Positions 1 to 7,994 of a DNA stretch of 64,000 nucleotides are shown in pieces. The notes under the pieces are model-generated. The model made no database searches and had not been told where the DNA came from. It was given only the letters and a program-made list of their open reading frames with translations. The first letter of the stretch is position 1. Every line of letters begins with the position of its first letter. The stretch spans positions 1-64,000 of the forward strand of contig ONDE01000009.1 in the NCBI GenBank assembly GCA_900316515.1, in the 5' to 3' direction. This DNA comes from an uncultured Bacteroidales bacterium (lineage in GTDB: Bacteria > Bacteroidota > Bacteroidia > Bacteroidales > P3). The position numbers were made by a program, and so were the translations under genes.

Positions 1-4
1 GTTG

Positions 5-78
5 CTCCCCCTGAAGGACTTGAACCTTCGACCCCCTGATTAACAGTCAGGTGCTCTAACCAACTGAGCTAAGGAGGA
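5..78 (-). tRNA. tRNA-Asn (anticodon GTT)
   Basis: A 74-nt cloverleaf can be folded on the minus strand. The acceptor stem pairs TCCTCCT with AGGGGGA (one G-U pair), and the T arm pairs GAAGG with CCTTC around TTCAAGT. The anticodon arm is CCTGA-CTGTTAA-TCAGG, which places GTT at positions 34-36, so it reads Asn codons. The discriminator base is G and CCA is not encoded. A TTTG-N19-TACTTTTG promoter lies upstream at 145-175. Confidence 0.96.
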
Positions 79-97
79 ATCTCTTTGATTTCTAATT

Positions 98-119
98 TCT
101 GATTTCTTATTTCTAAGTG
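98..119. repeat. Degenerate 7-bp tandem repeat
   Basis: Four units of the type gatttct/aatttct/tatttct stand between the tRNA and its promoter. This is one of many period-7 arrays in the window. Confidence 0.7.
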
Positions 120-144
120 TCAGTTTTTCTCTCGAAATCGGGTG

Positions 145-175
145 CAAAAGTACAACCTTTTTCCAAACTGACAAA
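145..175 (-). promoter_or_regulatory. Promoter of tRNA-Asn
   Basis: On the minus strand TTTG (172-175) is followed after 19 bases by TACTTTTG (145-152). This matches the Bacteroidota -33/-7 pattern, and the tRNA begins about 67 bases downstream. Confidence 0.7.
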
Positions 176-206
176 ATAATTTTTCAAAATATTTTTTATC
201 CTGTTG

Positions 207-1001
207 CTAATATTCTGTAATATCGGTCGATACGAGTCTTAGATTTTCTATCAGGTCGGAGGCTATGAGGCTCGATTCCGACTGTTTTTCTATCGCAATG
301 TCGCCTAATTTGCCGTGTGTTTCGACGGCATGGCAGACGATATCATACATTTTTGCGTGCAAGTGGTTGGAACAGAGCATGCCAAGCAGTATTCCCGTCA
401 GCACGTCGCCGCTGCCGGCGGTGGCCATCCCTGCATTGCCGGTTGTATTTTTATACACTTGTCCGTCAGGGTTGTACACACATGTATGGTGCGCTTTCTT
501 GACGACGGTTAGGCTGTGCTTGGCAGCCATCGCTGCTGGGTCGGCCTTGCCAAAAAGCCGTTCGTATTCGCGTGCGTGTGGGGTTATTATTGCACCTTTG
601 GCCAACGACAGCCAGTCGGGATGCATAGAGAGGATATTGAGGGCGTCGGCATCCAATACCAGCGGAGTGCCTGCGGGACGTTGCATGAGAAGCTGCCGCA
701 GGGCTTCGGCGGTGGCGGGGTCGGTGCCGATGCCGGGTCCGACGGCGATGGCGGTATAGCGGTCGAGGTGTTCAGGCACGGTGGTGAAGAGGGTGGGGGA
801 GGCATCGAGGCTTACCATAGCTTCGGGGAAGGCCGTTTGCATGGGGTCGACGCAACTCGAGGGCAGGTGCACCGACACAAGTCCGCAGCCACTCCTTAGC
901 GCGGCACGTGCCGCAAGGATGGCGCAGCCCATCTTGCCGTAGCTGCCTGCTACCAGCAGCCCGTGACCATAGTCGTGTTTGGTGGTCTCTTGATTTCGCA
1001 T
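207..1001 (-). CDS. nnrD: ADP/ATP-dependent NAD(P)H-hydrate dehydratase (NnrD/CARKD domain)
   Basis: This 264-residue protein repairs damaged NAD(P)H hydrate, a cytosolic housekeeping task. It shows the ribokinase-like signature of the family: the glycine-rich GSYGKMG segment near residue 20, GPGIGTD around residue 89, LDADALN around 118, and NAGMATAGSGDVLTG near the C-terminus, which holds the catalytic Asp and nucleotide-binding glycines. Many bacteria, Bacteroidetes included, encode it fused to a YjeF_N epimerase (NnrE). Here only the kinase-like half is present, so the epimerase must be elsewhere or missing. The gene stands downstream of a strong hairpin terminator and is followed by tRNA-Asn on the same strand. 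Confidence 0.88.
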   Translation of the reverse strand: MRNQETTKHDYGHGLLVAGSYGKMGCAILAARAALRSGCGLVSVHLPSSCVDPMQTAFPEAMVSLDASPTLFTTVPEHLDRYTAIAVGPGIGTDPATAEALRQLLMQRPAGTPLVLDADALNILSMHPDWLSLAKGAIITPHAREYERLFGKADPAAMAAKHSLTVVKKAHHTCVYNPDGQVYKNTTGNAGMATAGSGDVLTGILLGMLCSNHLHAKMYDIVCHAVETHGKLGDIAIEKQSESSLIASDLIENLRLVSTDITEY

Positions 1002-1008
1002 ATATAGT

Positions 1009-1050
1009 AAAACGCCGCCACAGGATTTATATTGCCTGTGGCGGCGTTTT
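1009..1050. terminator. Bidirectional hairpin terminator
   Basis: The 16-base arms AAAACGCCGCCACAGG and CCTGTGGCGGCGTTTT pair perfectly around a 10-base loop. It lies 19 bases past the stop of the M16 protease and just upstream of nnrD, so it should end the protease transcript. Confidence 0.85.
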
Positions 1051-1068
1051 GTTGTTTAAAAGTGTCTA

Positions 1069-3963
1069 TCAATCGGCAGTTCCGACGGCACCATCCTCGG
1101 GACGGAGGGTGACGGCGACGTAGTTGTTGAGGTTGATGTACTTCTTGGCGATGGCCTTGATGTCCTTGACGGTGACGGCTTTGACCATGCGGTCGTAGTC
1201 GTTGACCACGTAGTCGCGGCTCTCGTTGTAGCGGTAGCTGCCGCTGATCTGGCCGAGCCAGAAGCTGTTGTTCTGTTTGGCTTTGCCGCGGTTGACAATC
1301 ATCTGCTCCTGGACTTTGCTGAGGGTCTTCTGGTCGCAGCCCTTCTTGATGTACTGTTTCAGGATCTTGATGCAGTCTTTCTCAATCTTCTTGGCCTTCT
1401 CGGGGTCGCAGCCGATGTAGAACTGCCAGCTCACCTGGCCTTCGGGGCTGATCTCGTAGTCGCAGCCGGCACTGGGGCTGTAGGCGTCGCCGTTCTTCTC
1501 GCGGATGATTTCGAGGGTGGTCATGCCGAGGGCGTCACCGAGTTCCTGAATGGCGATACGGGTCTGCGGGTCGAGTTCGTTGACGTTGACGTTCATCTGG
1601 CCGGTTATGAGGAGCATGCCCTGCTTCTCGATACCCTTGACGGCTTCGGCGTGCTGGATGCCTTCGGCGAACTTCGGGTTGCGGTTGATGAATTTCTCGC
1701 CATGCTGCTTGCCGTTGACGGGCAGATGGTTGAGATACTTGGCAATGAGGTCGATGTCCTTGTCGCTCACGTTGCCGACGAAGAAGAATATCTGGTCACC
1801 GGCATCGGCAAAGCGTTCGCGGTAGATGTCATACATGCGGTCGAGGTTGAGGCTGCGAACCTTCTCCTCAGAGGGAATGACCACGCGGCGTTTGTCGTTG
1901 GGGAAGGCAGTCTTGTAGTAGGTCTCGATGAAGGCCACCTGCGGGTTCTCGCGGATGAATTTGACCTGCTGGATGGTGTTCTCGATATTGCGCTCATAGG
2001 CTTCCTGGTCCTTGCGGGGGGCGGTGTAGTAGAGGTTGATGAGCTGCAGGGTGGTTTCGAGGTCCTTGGGCGAGCAGCTGCCGCTGAAGCCCTGGCTCTC
2101 GTCGTTGATGTTGGGGCTGATGCTGAGGTTCATGCCCTTGAGCTTCTTGCTGAGCTGGGTGGCGCTGAAGTTGGCGATACCACCGGCGTCGATGAAGTTG
2201 GCAGCATTCTGGGCCTGGTAGGCCTCCTTGTCGTCGTAGAGCGAGCTTCCGCCAAGGGCGAACGAACTGATGATAATCTCGTCGGCCTTATAGTCGGTCT
2301 TCTTCACGATGAAGCGGACACCGTTGGGGCAGGTGTACTCGGTGTAGTCGAGCACGCTGTTGGTCTTGCTGGCTTTGGCCTTCACATCCTTGACCTCCTC
2401 GGCGAAGAGGGGCTCGTCTTTGAAGTTGTCGACCCAAGGCTCGGTCTTGATGTTACGGATGCTCTTGATAATGTCGGTGGCTTCCTTCTCGGTGGGCACC
2501 TTGAAACCTTCCTTCTCGGGAGCGGTCAGGTAGAAGACTATGTTCTCGTCGGTAATCCAGCTGCTGACGAGCTTGTTGCACTCCTCGAGGGTAATCTCGG
2601 GGATGAACTCCTTGGCATATTTCCATTCCTGGCGGATGCCGGGGCAGGGCTCGTTGTCGAGGTAGTGGTTGGTGTATTCGTCGGCGAGGCTGTTGGTCTG
2701 GGTCTTGTTCTCCTCCTTGGCCAGCTTGGTGTAGGTGCTGAGGAGGTCTTCTTTCTGGCGGTCGAGCTCGGCCTGCAGGAAGCCGTGGTCGTCAATCTGT
2801 TTGATCACCTGGAGCAGCAGCTGGGCAGTCTCCTCGATGCGGTTCTCCTTGGGAGCGGCACCGACCTCGAAGACGTCGATCTCACGGCCGAGGAAGCCGC
2901 TGTGGCCACCGTTGGCATACATCATGGGGGCGGTGGGCTTCTGGCAGATGTCGCTGAAGCGCTCGTTGATCATCATGCCGATGAGGCTGCGGACAAGCAT
3001 CTGGCGGTAGTCGCCGACGGTGCCGTTGTGGGCTTTCTTGTGCTTCCAGAAGATTTCGAGGCTGGCACTGGTGGCCTCCTTGTCGGTGGCGATGGCCACG
3101 AGGGGCTCCTTGTTGTCGGGGATAGCATAGCTCAGACGGGGCAGCTTCTCCTTGCCGAGGAACTGGTGGCTGCTGAAGACGTCTTTCACCTTCTGCTCCA
3201 TGGCAGCGGCGCCCTTCTTGCCAGCGTACTCGTAGTTGTCCATGTCGCCAACGATGACGATGGCCTGCAGGTCGGGACGGTACCAGTCGTTGAAGAAGTC
3301 GACGATGCTCTGGCGCTCGAAGTTCATGATGACCTCTTCCTTACCGATAGGCAGACGGTCGGCATAGCGCGAGCCTTTGAGCATGGTGGGCCAGGTCTTC
3401 TTGCGGAGACGGTCGCCGTGGCCTACGCCACCGCGCCACTCCTCGTGGATGACGCCGCGCTCGCTCTCGATCTCCTTCTGGTCGAAGAGGATGTTGCCGG
3501 CCCAGCCGTCGAGGATCTCGATGCCCATCTTAACCATCTCGGCGTCGTCGGCGGGCATGTTCACGTAGTACACCGTCTGGTCGAAGCTGGTGTAGGCGTT
3601 GATGTCGCGGCCGAACTCGACACCGTGCTCCTGAAGCTTCTGGATCATGGTGTTGTGGGGATAGCCCTTGATGCCGTTGAAGGCCATGTGCTCACAGAAG
3701 TGGGCGAGGCCCTGCTGGTCGTCGCGCTCCATGATGGAACCGGCGTTGCTGACCAGTCGGAACTGGATCATGTTCTCCGGCTTCTTGTTGGCACGGACGT
3801 AGTAGGTGAAGCCGTTGTCGAGCTTACCATAGCGCACCTTCTTGTCGAGGGGCACATTCTCTGTCAGATCGCTCTTCTTGGCAGGTTTCTCGCCGCCAAG
3901 CTGGGCGAATGCTGTACCGCCCATGATGACGGCAATCAGCAGAATCCAAAATGATTTCTTCAT
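1069..3963 (-). CDS. M16 family zinc metalloprotease (two-domain, exported)
   Basis: The 964-residue protein begins with a signal peptide (MKKSFWILL... ending FAQ at about residue 21). The inverted zinc motif H88-F-C-E91-H92 of the pitrilysin/insulinase family is followed by a distal Glu in ESERGVIHEEW. The length fits a tandem arrangement of two M16 halves with an inactive C-terminal copy. Such proteins cut peptides in the periplasm or at the outer membrane; the substrate is unknown. It stands alone, with a period-7 repeat array upstream and a strong terminator downstream. A long open frame on the opposite strand is a codon-bias shadow. Confidence 0.93.
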   Translation of the reverse strand: MKKSFWILLIAVIMGGTAFAQLGGEKPAKKSDLTENVPLDKKVRYGKLDNGFTYYVRANKKPENMIQFRLVSNAGSIMERDDQQGLAHFCEHMAFNGIKGYPHNTMIQKLQEHGVEFGRDINAYTSFDQTVYYVNMPADDAEMVKMGIEILDGWAGNILFDQKEIESERGVIHEEWRGGVGHGDRLRKKTWPTMLKGSRYADRLPIGKEEVIMNFERQSIVDFFNDWYRPDLQAIVIVGDMDNYEYAGKKGAAAMEQKVKDVFSSHQFLGKEKLPRLSYAIPDNKEPLVAIATDKEATSASLEIFWKHKKAHNGTVGDYRQMLVRSLIGMMINERFSDICQKPTAPMMYANGGHSGFLGREIDVFEVGAAPKENRIEETAQLLLQVIKQIDDHGFLQAELDRQKEDLLSTYTKLAKEENKTQTNSLADEYTNHYLDNEPCPGIRQEWKYAKEFIPEITLEECNKLVSSWITDENIVFYLTAPEKEGFKVPTEKEATDIIKSIRNIKTEPWVDNFKDEPLFAEEVKDVKAKASKTNSVLDYTEYTCPNGVRFIVKKTDYKADEIIISSFALGGSSLYDDKEAYQAQNAANFIDAGGIANFSATQLSKKLKGMNLSISPNINDESQGFSGSCSPKDLETTLQLINLYYTAPRKDQEAYERNIENTIQQVKFIRENPQVAFIETYYKTAFPNDKRRVVIPSEEKVRSLNLDRMYDIYRERFADAGDQIFFFVGNVSDKDIDLIAKYLNHLPVNGKQHGEKFINRNPKFAEGIQHAEAVKGIEKQGMLLITGQMNVNVNELDPQTRIAIQELGDALGMTTLEIIREKNGDAYSPSAGCDYEISPEGQVSWQFYIGCDPEKAKKIEKDCIKILKQYIKKGCDQKTLSKVQEQMIVNRGKAKQNNSFWLGQISGSYRYNESRDYVVNDYDRMVKAVTVKDIKAIAKKYINLNNYVAVTLRPEDGAVGTAD

Positions 3964-4007
3964 TGTTGTGATGTTTTAAAATGTTTGTTATTTGTATTGT
4001 TTATTGT

Positions 4008-4050
4008 TTCAATTCTTAACTCTTAACTTTTAACTTCTAACTTCTAATCC
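4008..4050. repeat. Degenerate 7-bp tandem repeat
   Basis: Five or six units of the type aactctt/aactttt/aacttct run into the 3' end of the HTH gene. Confidence 0.7.
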
Positions 4051-4247
4051 TCCCTGTATTCCAGCAGGTCGGCAGGCTGGCATTCGAGCACCTGGCACAG
4101 GCGCTCGAGGGTGCTGAAGCGCACGGCGCGGGCTTTGCCGGTCTTGAAGATGGAGAGGTTGGCAGGCGTGATGTCCACCTTCTCAGCCAGTTCGCCCAGC
4201 GATATCTTCCGCTTGGCCATCATCATATCAAGGTTGACTACAATCAT
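4044..4247 (-). CDS. Small XRE/YozG-type HTH transcriptional regulator
   Basis: This 67-residue protein is almost entirely one Cro/C1-type helix-turn-helix. The segment ISLGELAEKVDITPANLSIF gives the helix-turn-helix, and LERLCQVLECQPADLLEY is the usual closing helix pair. Short regulators of this kind are regularly paired with DUF2975 membrane proteins, and a DUF2975 gene lies 49 bases upstream on the same strand. The pair probably acts together and may be self-regulating; no target operator was recognised. Period-7/8 repeat arrays flank it on both sides. Confidence 0.88.
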   Translation of the reverse strand: MIVVNLDMMMAKRKISLGELAEKVDITPANLSIFKTGKARAVRFSTLERLCQVLECQPADLLEYRED

Positions 4248-4250
4248 TCT

Positions 4251-4292
4251 TTTACTACTTAACTCCTTAACTACTGTCTCCTTAACTACTTT
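4251..4292. repeat. Degenerate tandem repeat between DUF2975 and HTH genes
   Basis: Repeated actactt/aactcctta units fill the 49-base gap between the two genes. Spacing is 7-8 bases with one longer interruption. Confidence 0.6.
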
Positions 4293-4296
4293 TTTA

Positions 4297-4971
4297 TCAT
4301 ATCGTCAGTTCCTGTTCTTCCTGTATGTCGCGCCCTATCTTGAATATCTCGGCCATGAAGATTATCGTCAGGCCGAAGAGTATGCGGGTGATGTGTATCG
4401 ACACCTTTGCTGCGGGAACCCACTGGCTCTGCTGCAGCAGGTCGAAGGCAATGCTGCGCTCCAGGTAGGTGCCTATGTCCATGCCCAGCGACATGAGGAT
4501 CATAAGCACACCGGCCCAGGTGAGCCAGGTGATGTTCTTTTTGGGGAATATCTTGCCGCGGCGCGTATATATATAAAATGATATAAGGGCCATTACCACG
4601 AGCACCGTCATTGCCGTTCCGGCGAGCACGCAGACAATCTGCAGCCACATGCACCAGGCTGCCTTGCCGGTGGGCAGGGCGTCCATGTCGTCGGCAACGA
4701 TGCCTATGTCGTAGCGGCTCACCTTGGCGTTGGCGCTGAGGCCTTCGGGCAGGCCGTCGACGTCGAAGTTCTGCTGGTAGAGTTTCGGTCCGCTCTGCAG
4801 GTCGGTGATAAGCATGCCGTAGTCGCTCTTGTTTTCGCCCAGGTTGGCCACCTCGATGGGGTCGGCCGAGGTGAAAACATTGAGGAAAAAGAGCGCTATG
4901 CACAATGCAATCACGCCTATGAAAATAGCGTAAAGTGTTCTTATTCGTGTTATTGTAGCTTTCTTTGCCAT
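4297..4971 (-). CDS. DUF2975 membrane protein
   Basis: This 224-residue protein has about four hydrophobic segments: one at the N-terminus (ALYAIFIGVIALCIALFF) and three after about residue 110. This is the usual plan of DUF2975 proteins. I placed the start at MAKKATITRIRT because the earlier in-frame ATG (4998) lies inside the -7 box of the promoter. The downstream HTH gene is the expected partner. The biochemical role of the family is not known. Confidence 0.82.
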   Translation of the reverse strand: MAKKATITRIRTLYAIFIGVIALCIALFFLNVFTSADPIEVANLGENKSDYGMLITDLQSGPKLYQQNFDVDGLPEGLSANAKVSRYDIGIVADDMDALPTGKAAWCMWLQIVCVLAGTAMTVLVVMALISFYIYTRRGKIFPKKNITWLTWAGVLMILMSLGMDIGTYLERSIAFDLLQQSQWVPAAKVSIHITRILFGLTIIFMAEIFKIGRDIQEEQELTI

Positions 4972-4995
4972 CGTTTTATCTGCTCTTATCGACGG

Positions 4996-5003
4996 CAAAG
5001 ATA
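4996..5003 (-). promoter_or_regulatory. -7 box of the DUF2975-HTH promoter
   Basis: TATCTTTG on the minus strand, 24 bases upstream of the chosen ATG. It decides against the upstream in-frame start. Confidence 0.6.
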
Positions 5004-5162
5004 CAACTTTTTTCTAACATACAAGAAAAATTTTACGAAAAACGAAAAAAAATTATCGTTTCTCAATAAATAATATATGTAAAACAAGAAAAAGTGTGCT
5101 TCTGATAATCGTCGGAAGATTTTATTTTGCCCAGCAGGTGGTTGCGTATAACTACTTATTAT

Positions 5163-5219
5163 AGCAGCAGCACGTTGAGTTTATTGTCACATGCAAACTC
5201 AGCGTGCTGTTGCTTTTTA
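5163..5219 (+). terminator. Long hairpin with T-tract, plus strand
   Basis: Twenty-base arms at 5163-5182 and 5195-5214 pair with two G-U pairs around a 12-base loop, followed by five T. On the minus strand the same positions give A-C mismatches, so the plus strand is the better terminator. No plus-strand gene precedes it. The rest of the interval 5004-5240 is AT-rich without a clear gene. Confidence 0.6.
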
Positions 5220-5240
5220 TCGGACTGTGCCGGTGCTAAC

Positions 5241-6575
5241 CTATTCGATAGAGAGTTTCATTGTCGATGTCCCTTTTTCGGTGTTGATGCGTACCAGATA
5301 GGCGCCGGTGGGCAGTGCGCTTACATCGAACTCTGCATAGTCTCCGTATAGTGCTTTCTTGCGCCAACACTTGCCCTGCATATCAATGATTTCGACGCTT
5401 CCCTGCTTGTCTCCGGTGCATTTCAGGGTCACAAGGCTCTTGGCAGGGTTGGGGGAGAGGGTGAAGTCGGTAGCTTCGATGGTGTTAATGCCTTCAGGGG
5501 GTGTTGGAGGAGTTGGGATGGAGTCGATGAGGCAGGGTGTGCTCCAGTTGCTCCAACCTTCCCAGATGCCTGTCTCGCAGTATCCGCGCACATAGACGTG
5601 ATAGGCACTGTCATCGTTAATGTCGGTGTATTCGATATAGGGGTTCGTAGTCGGGATAATCAGTCCAGTCTCTGGGTCGCCGCCCGGCGCGGTGCGCGAC
5701 ACTTCCCAGTGGAGATTATTAGTGTCCACCCATTCCACACGTACCATGAGGCTGTCCCTGTACGCCACCTGTGGCTCTTCCGGCGTAATGCAGAAGGTAT
5801 CCACTTCGATGATGGGAAAAATCAACTGGAAAAGCTTTCGCGTGGTGTAAGACCAACTGCTGTCGAGTCGTGAGGAGTCATAATAGATGAATTCGGGCAT
5901 CTCCGCTGCGCAATCCTTGTAGATAGTGCCTTCCGGCGCACCATAGGCACAGAAGTCCCAGTTGTGGAATGCGGCATAGGTAAAGGCTTCAAATGCATTG
6001 GGGTCATTGGAATTGATGCTGATATCTGGAAAAGCGCAACCCACGTAGAACGAGTCTGTGACGGTGATGGTACTGTCAAAATAGTATTCACGCAGCGAGA
6101 CGATGGTATCATGGTCCTCCATGTTGGAGCAGAAGCCTGCTTTCATAGGCAGTTCCATATAGCGTTTGGGGTGGGTCATGTAATCGTCCGACCAACGGAC
6201 GCGTGCCATCTCCACCAGTCCGCCGACGGTGGCGCCACAGAGAACATAGTCCATCGCAGGCTCGATGCTGGGGTCCAAATCCTCATAACGGTTGGCGCCC
6301 TGTGTGTTCAAGCGTGCCACGGTCGAAGCGATGCCAATCACCTTCAGCGGAGTGTTGGTTGTGTGTTTCATGTACCCAGTCGCTCTTCCTACAGCGGTGT
6401 TGACCAAGCTGTCGGTGTGGCCTGCTGCGTTGAGGATAGGCCACCAGCCTTGTTCGTAGTGGTAGATGGGACATTTGCCGCGCACGGTGTCGCCGACCTG
6501 GTGATAATAGCCGCTCTGGGCCATAGCGCTGCCTGCCACAGCGATAAACGACAGGATGAACAATACTTTTTTCAT
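5241..6575 (-). CDS. T9SS type A sorting-domain protein, secreted
   Basis: The 444-residue protein has a signal peptide (MKKVLFILSFIAVAGSAMAQ). Its body is without a recognised enzyme signature, and a fibronectin-III-like stretch lies at about residues 280-345 (VRVEWVDTNNLHWEVS, then YHVYVRGYC). The last 80 residues are a T9SS type A sorting domain (LSPNPAKSLVTL, then SALPTGAYLVRI and a C-terminal KLSIE). It should therefore cross the outer membrane through the type IX system and be attached to the surface or released. It starts 18 bases after a sigma/anti-sigma/lipoprotein unit and may be expressed with it. Confidence 0.88.
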   Translation of the reverse strand: MKKVLFILSFIAVAGSAMAQSGYYHQVGDTVRGKCPIYHYEQGWWPILNAAGHTDSLVNTAVGRATGYMKHTTNTPLKVIGIASTVARLNTQGANRYEDLDPSIEPAMDYVLCGATVGGLVEMARVRWSDDYMTHPKRYMELPMKAGFCSNMEDHDTIVSLREYYFDSTITVTDSFYVGCAFPDISINSNDPNAFEAFTYAAFHNWDFCAYGAPEGTIYKDCAAEMPEFIYYDSSRLDSSWSYTTRKLFQLIFPIIEVDTFCITPEEPQVAYRDSLMVRVEWVDTNNLHWEVSRTAPGGDPETGLIIPTTNPYIEYTDINDDSAYHVYVRGYCETGIWEGWSNWSTPCLIDSIPTPPTPPEGINTIEATDFTLSPNPAKSLVTLKCTGDKQGSVEIIDMQGKCWRKKALYGDYAEFDVSALPTGAYLVRINTEKGTSTMKLSIE

Positions 6576-6593
6576 TGTTGTTATATTTAATGT

Positions 6594-7181
6594 TTATTCA
6601 TCATTAAAATCGTACGTTTCTTCAACCATATGTTTTATGACGGCTTTGTTCTTGCGGCTGCGGGTCTCATCTGCTTCTGGTTTTTTCCATTTGCTACCGT
6701 ATGCCACCCCGTCGCCTGTCTCAAAAATGCTGACAAGACGCCGGTTGCCCAGCACAAACACCCTTAAATCGTCCACCCTGGCGCTTTTGGATTCGATTAT
6801 TTTCTCCGGGGTCTCGCGGTGGGAACGATAAAAATGACAACTAGAAAAACCTTTTAGAATTTGGCGTTTCAAACTATCGGACATGTCAGGGTCGCTCATA
6901 ATCTCGTTTAGTGTTTCCGAATAGCCGAAGAGGCTGTCGAGGAGCTCCCAGCCGCGGTCGGTCTCAGCCTCGAGGAGGGTGACGGGGAGTCGCAGGGTGT
7001 CGTTGACCACCTTGTCGCGAACGTATGTGACTCGCACCCCCTCAAGCTGCATGTCAGCAAAGTGGCGGTAGACGCTGCTGCACTCGTTGTACGACAGTTT
7101 CCGCGGCGTGAACTTACATGCCGCCACGACGCCTGTCACCACGAGGGCCGCCACAAGGGCTATGAGTATGCTTCGTTTCAT
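6594..7181 (-). CDS. Hypothetical protein, probable lipoprotein
   Basis: The 195-residue protein starts with a hydrophobic segment ending in a possible lipobox (GVVAAC, Cys at about residue 22). The rest is charged and soluble in character. I do not recognise a family. Its start overlaps the end of the 79-residue gene by 4 bases, the usual sign of translational coupling, and it is the third gene after an ECF sigma factor. A role as target or sensor of that regulatory unit is only an inference. Confidence 0.72.
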   Translation of the reverse strand: MKRSILIALVAALVVTGVVAACKFTPRKLSYNECSSVYRHFADMQLEGVRVTYVRDKVVNDTLRLPVTLLEAETDRGWELLDSLFGYSETLNEIMSDPDMSDSLKRQILKGFSSCHFYRSHRETPEKIIESKSARVDDLRVFVLGNRRLVSIFETGDGVAYGSKWKKPEADETRSRKNKAVIKHMVEETYDFNDE

Positions 7182-7417
7182 AGGCTTGCCAATAGGAGTT
7201 GGTCGATGGTCTGCACCGTCTCGGCACGGTGACTCAGGTTGCTGGCATATAAGCCGTCTGAGGACTGAATATTATCCACGACGAGCAGCCCCGCGGTGAC
7301 CACCACGGCGAAGGTGGCCAAACCCGACACTATGGCCCGGCGGCGCTGGCGCCGGTCGAACCACTTGTCGAAGCCGTCGGTCATGGCCTTAAGTTGTTGC
7401 CTCATATCATCTTCCAT
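7178..7417 (-). CDS. Small single-pass membrane protein, likely anti-sigma factor
   Basis: The 79-residue protein has a charged N-terminal part (about 30 residues, KWFDRRQRRR), one transmembrane helix (GLATFAVVVTAGLLVV) and a short outer tail. It overlaps the sigma gene by 11 bases and the next gene by 4. Position, size and topology fit a minimal membrane anti-sigma factor holding the ECF sigma at the inner membrane. No zinc-binding HxxxCxxC motif is present, so this is not a ZAS-type anti-sigma. Confidence 0.65.
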   Translation of the reverse strand: MEDDMRQQLKAMTDGFDKWFDRRQRRRAIVSGLATFAVVVTAGLLVVDNIQSSDGLYASNLSHRAETVQTIDQLLLASL

Positions 7418-7904
7418 ACTCTTTCTTCAATTTATTTATGATACGGTTCATTCGTTGATATACGTTGTTGCGCTCTATGCCCAGCGCCTGCGCTATCTCT
7501 GCGGCGTCATAGCCGTCGAGGCGCATCTGCAGCAGACGTCGCTCCTCGTCGCCGAGGAGGCCCATCATGTCGTTTATATGCCTTGCATAGTCCACCGTGG
7601 TGTCGGCCATTTGCTTTTCGTCCAAGCTGTCGAGCGGCACGGTGTCGGGCTCGCGTTTGCGGTAGAGGTCCACCAGCACCGACCGTGCTGTGCGCCACAC
7701 CCATGCACGTTGCTGCCACGCGTTGGCCCTGTCGCCCAGCTGGTCGTAGCGGATCCACATCGCCAAGTAGACCTCCTGCACAAGGTCGCGGGCCAACTCC
7801 TTGTTGTTGCGGGCAAAGCGGCAACAGGCCCGCCACACAGTGGTGCGGTGCCGCAGCATGAAAGCCTCATAGTCGGCGTATGTACTCTTGCGCGGATTGC
7901 CCAT
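7407..7904 (-). CDS. ECF-family RNA polymerase sigma factor
   Basis: The 165-residue protein has a sigma-70 region 2 (CCRFARNNKELARDLVQEVYLAMW, residues 27-50) and a region 4 helix-turn-helix (LQMRLDGYDAAEIAQALGI). It lacks regions 1 and 3, as ECF factors do. It heads a unit with a putative anti-sigma, a probable lipoprotein and perhaps a T9SS cargo gene. A terminator hairpin upstream separates it from folP-cdaA. Confidence 0.92.
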   Translation of the reverse strand: MGNPRKSTYADYEAFMLRHRTTVWRACCRFARNNKELARDLVQEVYLAMWIRYDQLGDRANAWQQRAWVWRTARSVLVDLYRKREPDTVPLDSLDEKQMADTTVDYARHINDMMGLLGDEERRLLQMRLDGYDAAEIAQALGIERNNVYQRMNRIINKLKKEYGR

Positions 7905-7922
7905 ACACTATATATGACGAAA

Positions 7923-7961
7923 AAAGAGGATGAAATCTTACATCCCCTTTATTTTTTTTTT
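7923..7961. terminator. Hairpin terminator between cdaA and the sigma gene
   Basis: Ten-base arms with one mismatch (aaagaggatg and catccccttt) surround an 8-base loop. A T run follows in both directions, so it can end the minus-strand folP-cdaA transcript. Confidence 0.7.
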
Positions 7962-7994
7962 AGTAGGACCAGGCCTTTTTGACCGTGATGGTAA

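Noticed and set aside
1651-3954. A 767-codon open frame opposite the M16 protease
   Set aside because: It is antisense to a protein with clear motifs and is low-complexity (Leu, Val, Glu), a shadow of strong third-position GC bias.
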